Made by a program: the position numbers and the translations under genes
In this document: positions 34,993 through 35,534 of the stretch, in pieces
Layout: every line of letters starts with the position of its first letter
Numbering within the stretch: the stretch's first letter is position 1
The notes under the pieces: model-generated
Database searches by the model: none
The model's input: only the letters and a program-made list of their open reading frames with translations
What the model was told of the DNA's origin: nothing
Source: Chitinophaga pinensis
GTDB taxonomy: Bacteria; Bacteroidota; Bacteroidia; UBA4408
Assembly (NCBI GenBank): GCA_945872355.1
Contig: CAMBZU010000035.1
Coordinates: 1-35,534, forward strand
DNA: 35,534 nucleotides
Direction of reading: 5' to 3'

Positions 34993-35013
34993 TTAAAAGT
35001 AATTAGTTTGTGA

Positions 35014-35021
35014 TATCTTTG
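35014..35021 (+). promoter_or_regulatory. Putative leader promoter of the array
   Basis: TATCTTTG (TAnnTTTG match) with TTTA at 34992-34995, 18 nt upstream, as a near match to the -33 TTTG. It would start a rightward transcript near 35025. Confidence 0.5.
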
Positions 35022-35086
35022 AACCGACCAATGGAGTTTACGAACACAAAAAAACAAACACAGGGGAGTATTTATTGATTTTTACT
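35014..35086 (+). repeat. Diverged half-unit at the left (leader) end of the array
   Basis: From TATCTTTGAACCGACCA onward it follows the unit with roughly eight to ten differences, but it lacks the GTTGTGAATAGG first part. Its terminal hairpin is weakened by mismatches, while its UUUACGAAC can still pair with the next GUUGUGAA through G-U. It looks like a leader copy or degenerate end. Confidence 0.65.
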
Positions 35087-35088
35087 GT

Positions 35089-35100
35089 TGTTCTTTGACA
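35089..35100 (+). promoter_or_regulatory. boxA-like antitermination element
   Basis: TGTTCTTTGACA matches E. coli boxA TGCTCTTTAACA at 10 of 12 positions and lies in the first interval of the array. boxA elements in CRISPR leaders are known to recruit Nus factors and prevent Rho termination. It could also be a chance match inside a true spacer. Confidence 0.5.
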
Positions 35101-35116
35101 TATAGAAACACATACA

Positions 35117-35226
35117 GTTGTGAATAGGTTTCAATCCCGATTTTTATCGTGAGTATCTTTGAACCGACCAAAGGGAGTTCACGAACACAAAAAACAAACA
35201 CAAGTGAGTATTTATTGATATTCACT
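35117..35226 (+). repeat. First full unit, carrying a 15-nt net expansion
   Basis: Identical in plan to the later units, except that the four bases ATTG before TATCTTTG are replaced by 19 bases holding CGAT-TTTT-ATCG, a small hairpin. This lengthens the TTG to -7 distance from 18 to 33 nt, so the internal promoter is probably lost here. Confidence 0.75.
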
Positions 35227-35256
35227 TTACTTCTGCTATCACCACCACTCCGTTAG

Positions 35257-35285
35257 TTGTGAATAGGTTTCAAATTGTATCTTTG
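35257..35285 (+). promoter_or_regulatory. Promoter embedded in the repeat unit (also 35382-35410)
   Basis: TTG at 35257-35259, 18 nt gap, TATCTTTG at 35278-35285. It recurs exactly in the next unit and probably in the cut one. It would start RNA near the GACCA segment, giving each spacer its own transcript, as known for Neisseria type II-C arrays. Confidence 0.5.
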
Positions 35286-35326
35286 AACCGACCAGAGGGA
35301 GTTCACGAACACAAAAAACAAACACA

Positions 35327-35350
35327 AGTGAGTATTTATTGATATTCACT
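35327..35350 (+). other. Spacer-abutting 10-bp hairpin in each unit (also 35452-35475)
   Basis: AGTGAGTATT pairs with GATATTCACT over all ten positions (two G-U) with loop TATT. It ends on the last base before the spacer in every full unit. No U-tract follows, so it is a structural or processing element rather than a terminator. Confidence 0.7.
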
Positions 35351-35534
35351 GGATGGGTGAAAGAACATTCAGTAGGGATGGTTGTGAATAGGTTTCAAAT
35401 TGTATCTTTGAACCGACCAGAGGGAGTTCACGAACACAAAAAACAAACACAAGTGAGTATTTATTGATATTCACTAGAAGAATTGACAATTGCAAAGCAA
35501 AGTAGTTGTGAATAGGTTTCAAATTGTATCTTTG

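Larger units (their letters stand above)
35014..35534 (+). CRISPR. CRISPR-like array with composite 95-bp repeats and 29-30 nt spacers (runs off window)
   Basis: Full 95-bp units occur at 35256-35350 and 35381-35475 and are identical by eye. A variant unit lies at 35117-35226, a diverged half-unit at 35014-35086 and a cut unit begins at 35505. Spacers are 35087-35116 (30 nt), 35227-35255 (29), 35351-35380 (30) and 35476-35504 (29), with no similarity to each other. The unit starts GTTGTGAATAGGTTTCAAAT and continues TATCTTTGAACC, like the Bacteroidota type II-C CRISPR repeats I recall, but those are ~47 bp. It then adds TTCACGAAC, an A-rich linker and a hairpin. No cas gene is in the window. 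It may be a type II variant, a single-guide-like array, or an unrelated guide system. Confidence 0.75.

Noticed and set aside
35014-35534. The array as an ordinary type II-C CRISPR with 47-bp repeats
   Set aside because: There is only one GTTGTGA start per ~125-bp period, and all 95 bases between spacers are conserved, so a 47-bp repeat with 30-bp spacers does not fit.
35014-35534. The array as a TIGR-type dual-guide array or an integron attC array
   Set aside because: TIGR units are far shorter with two spacers per repeat. No attC core sites or cassette ORFs are present, and the intervals are too short for cassettes.

Overview
The window reads as the chromosome of an AT-rich member of the Bacteroidota. 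The evidence is type IX secretion (T9SS) genes (PorP/SprF, PorZ, several T9SS C-terminal sorting domains), BatA-type proteins, a CNNM/CorC protein, and promoters of the Bacteroidota TAnnTTTG -7 type. Genus cannot be told from the sequence alone.

Layout: (1) 1-6681 (+): a left-truncated PKD protein with a type B T9SS sorting domain, its abutting PorP/SprF partner, a DUF4296 lipoprotein, porZ and recO. (2) 6684-13281: housekeeping genes on both strands (TPR protein, alpha/beta hydrolase, BatA/VWA membrane protein, a dihydroorotase-like protein without its HxH metal motif, a TIGR01777 oxidoreductase, meaB). (3) 13470-21401: a secreted CotH-family protein, a coiled-coil lipoprotein, a minus-strand block (LolA-like protein and cysteine desulfurase; an ABC exporter pair), a TonB C-terminal-domain protein and a small membrane ORF. 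(4) 21465-27764 (+): coaX, an outer-membrane protein, lptC, a small membrane protein, a CNNM/CBS protein, a gamma-carbonic anhydrase-like protein and adenine deaminase. (5) 27765-29080: a gene-poor stretch with palindromic intergenic elements and a RelE/ParE-type toxin-antitoxin pair whose toxin is split by about 145 bp of foreign-looking sequence. (6) 29081-34866 (-): an apparent four-gene operon of ECF sigma factor, one-pass membrane protein with a barrel-like C-terminus, PKD lipoprotein and a large T9SS cargo protein.

The standout is at the right edge (35014-35534, running off the window): a CRISPR-like array with a period near 125 bp. Conserved units of 95 bp alternate with unique 29-30 nt spacers. 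The first third of the unit resembles Bacteroidota type II-C CRISPR repeats as I remember them, but the unit is about twice the normal length. It carries its own anti-repeat-like segment, an A-rich linker and a perfect 10-bp hairpin that ends exactly at the spacer. Each canonical unit also contains a Bacteroidota promoter. The left end has a diverged half-unit and a boxA-like element, as expected of a leader. No effector or adaptation gene lies inside the window. The array may encode self-contained single-guide-like RNAs, or belong to a guide-RNA system not yet described.
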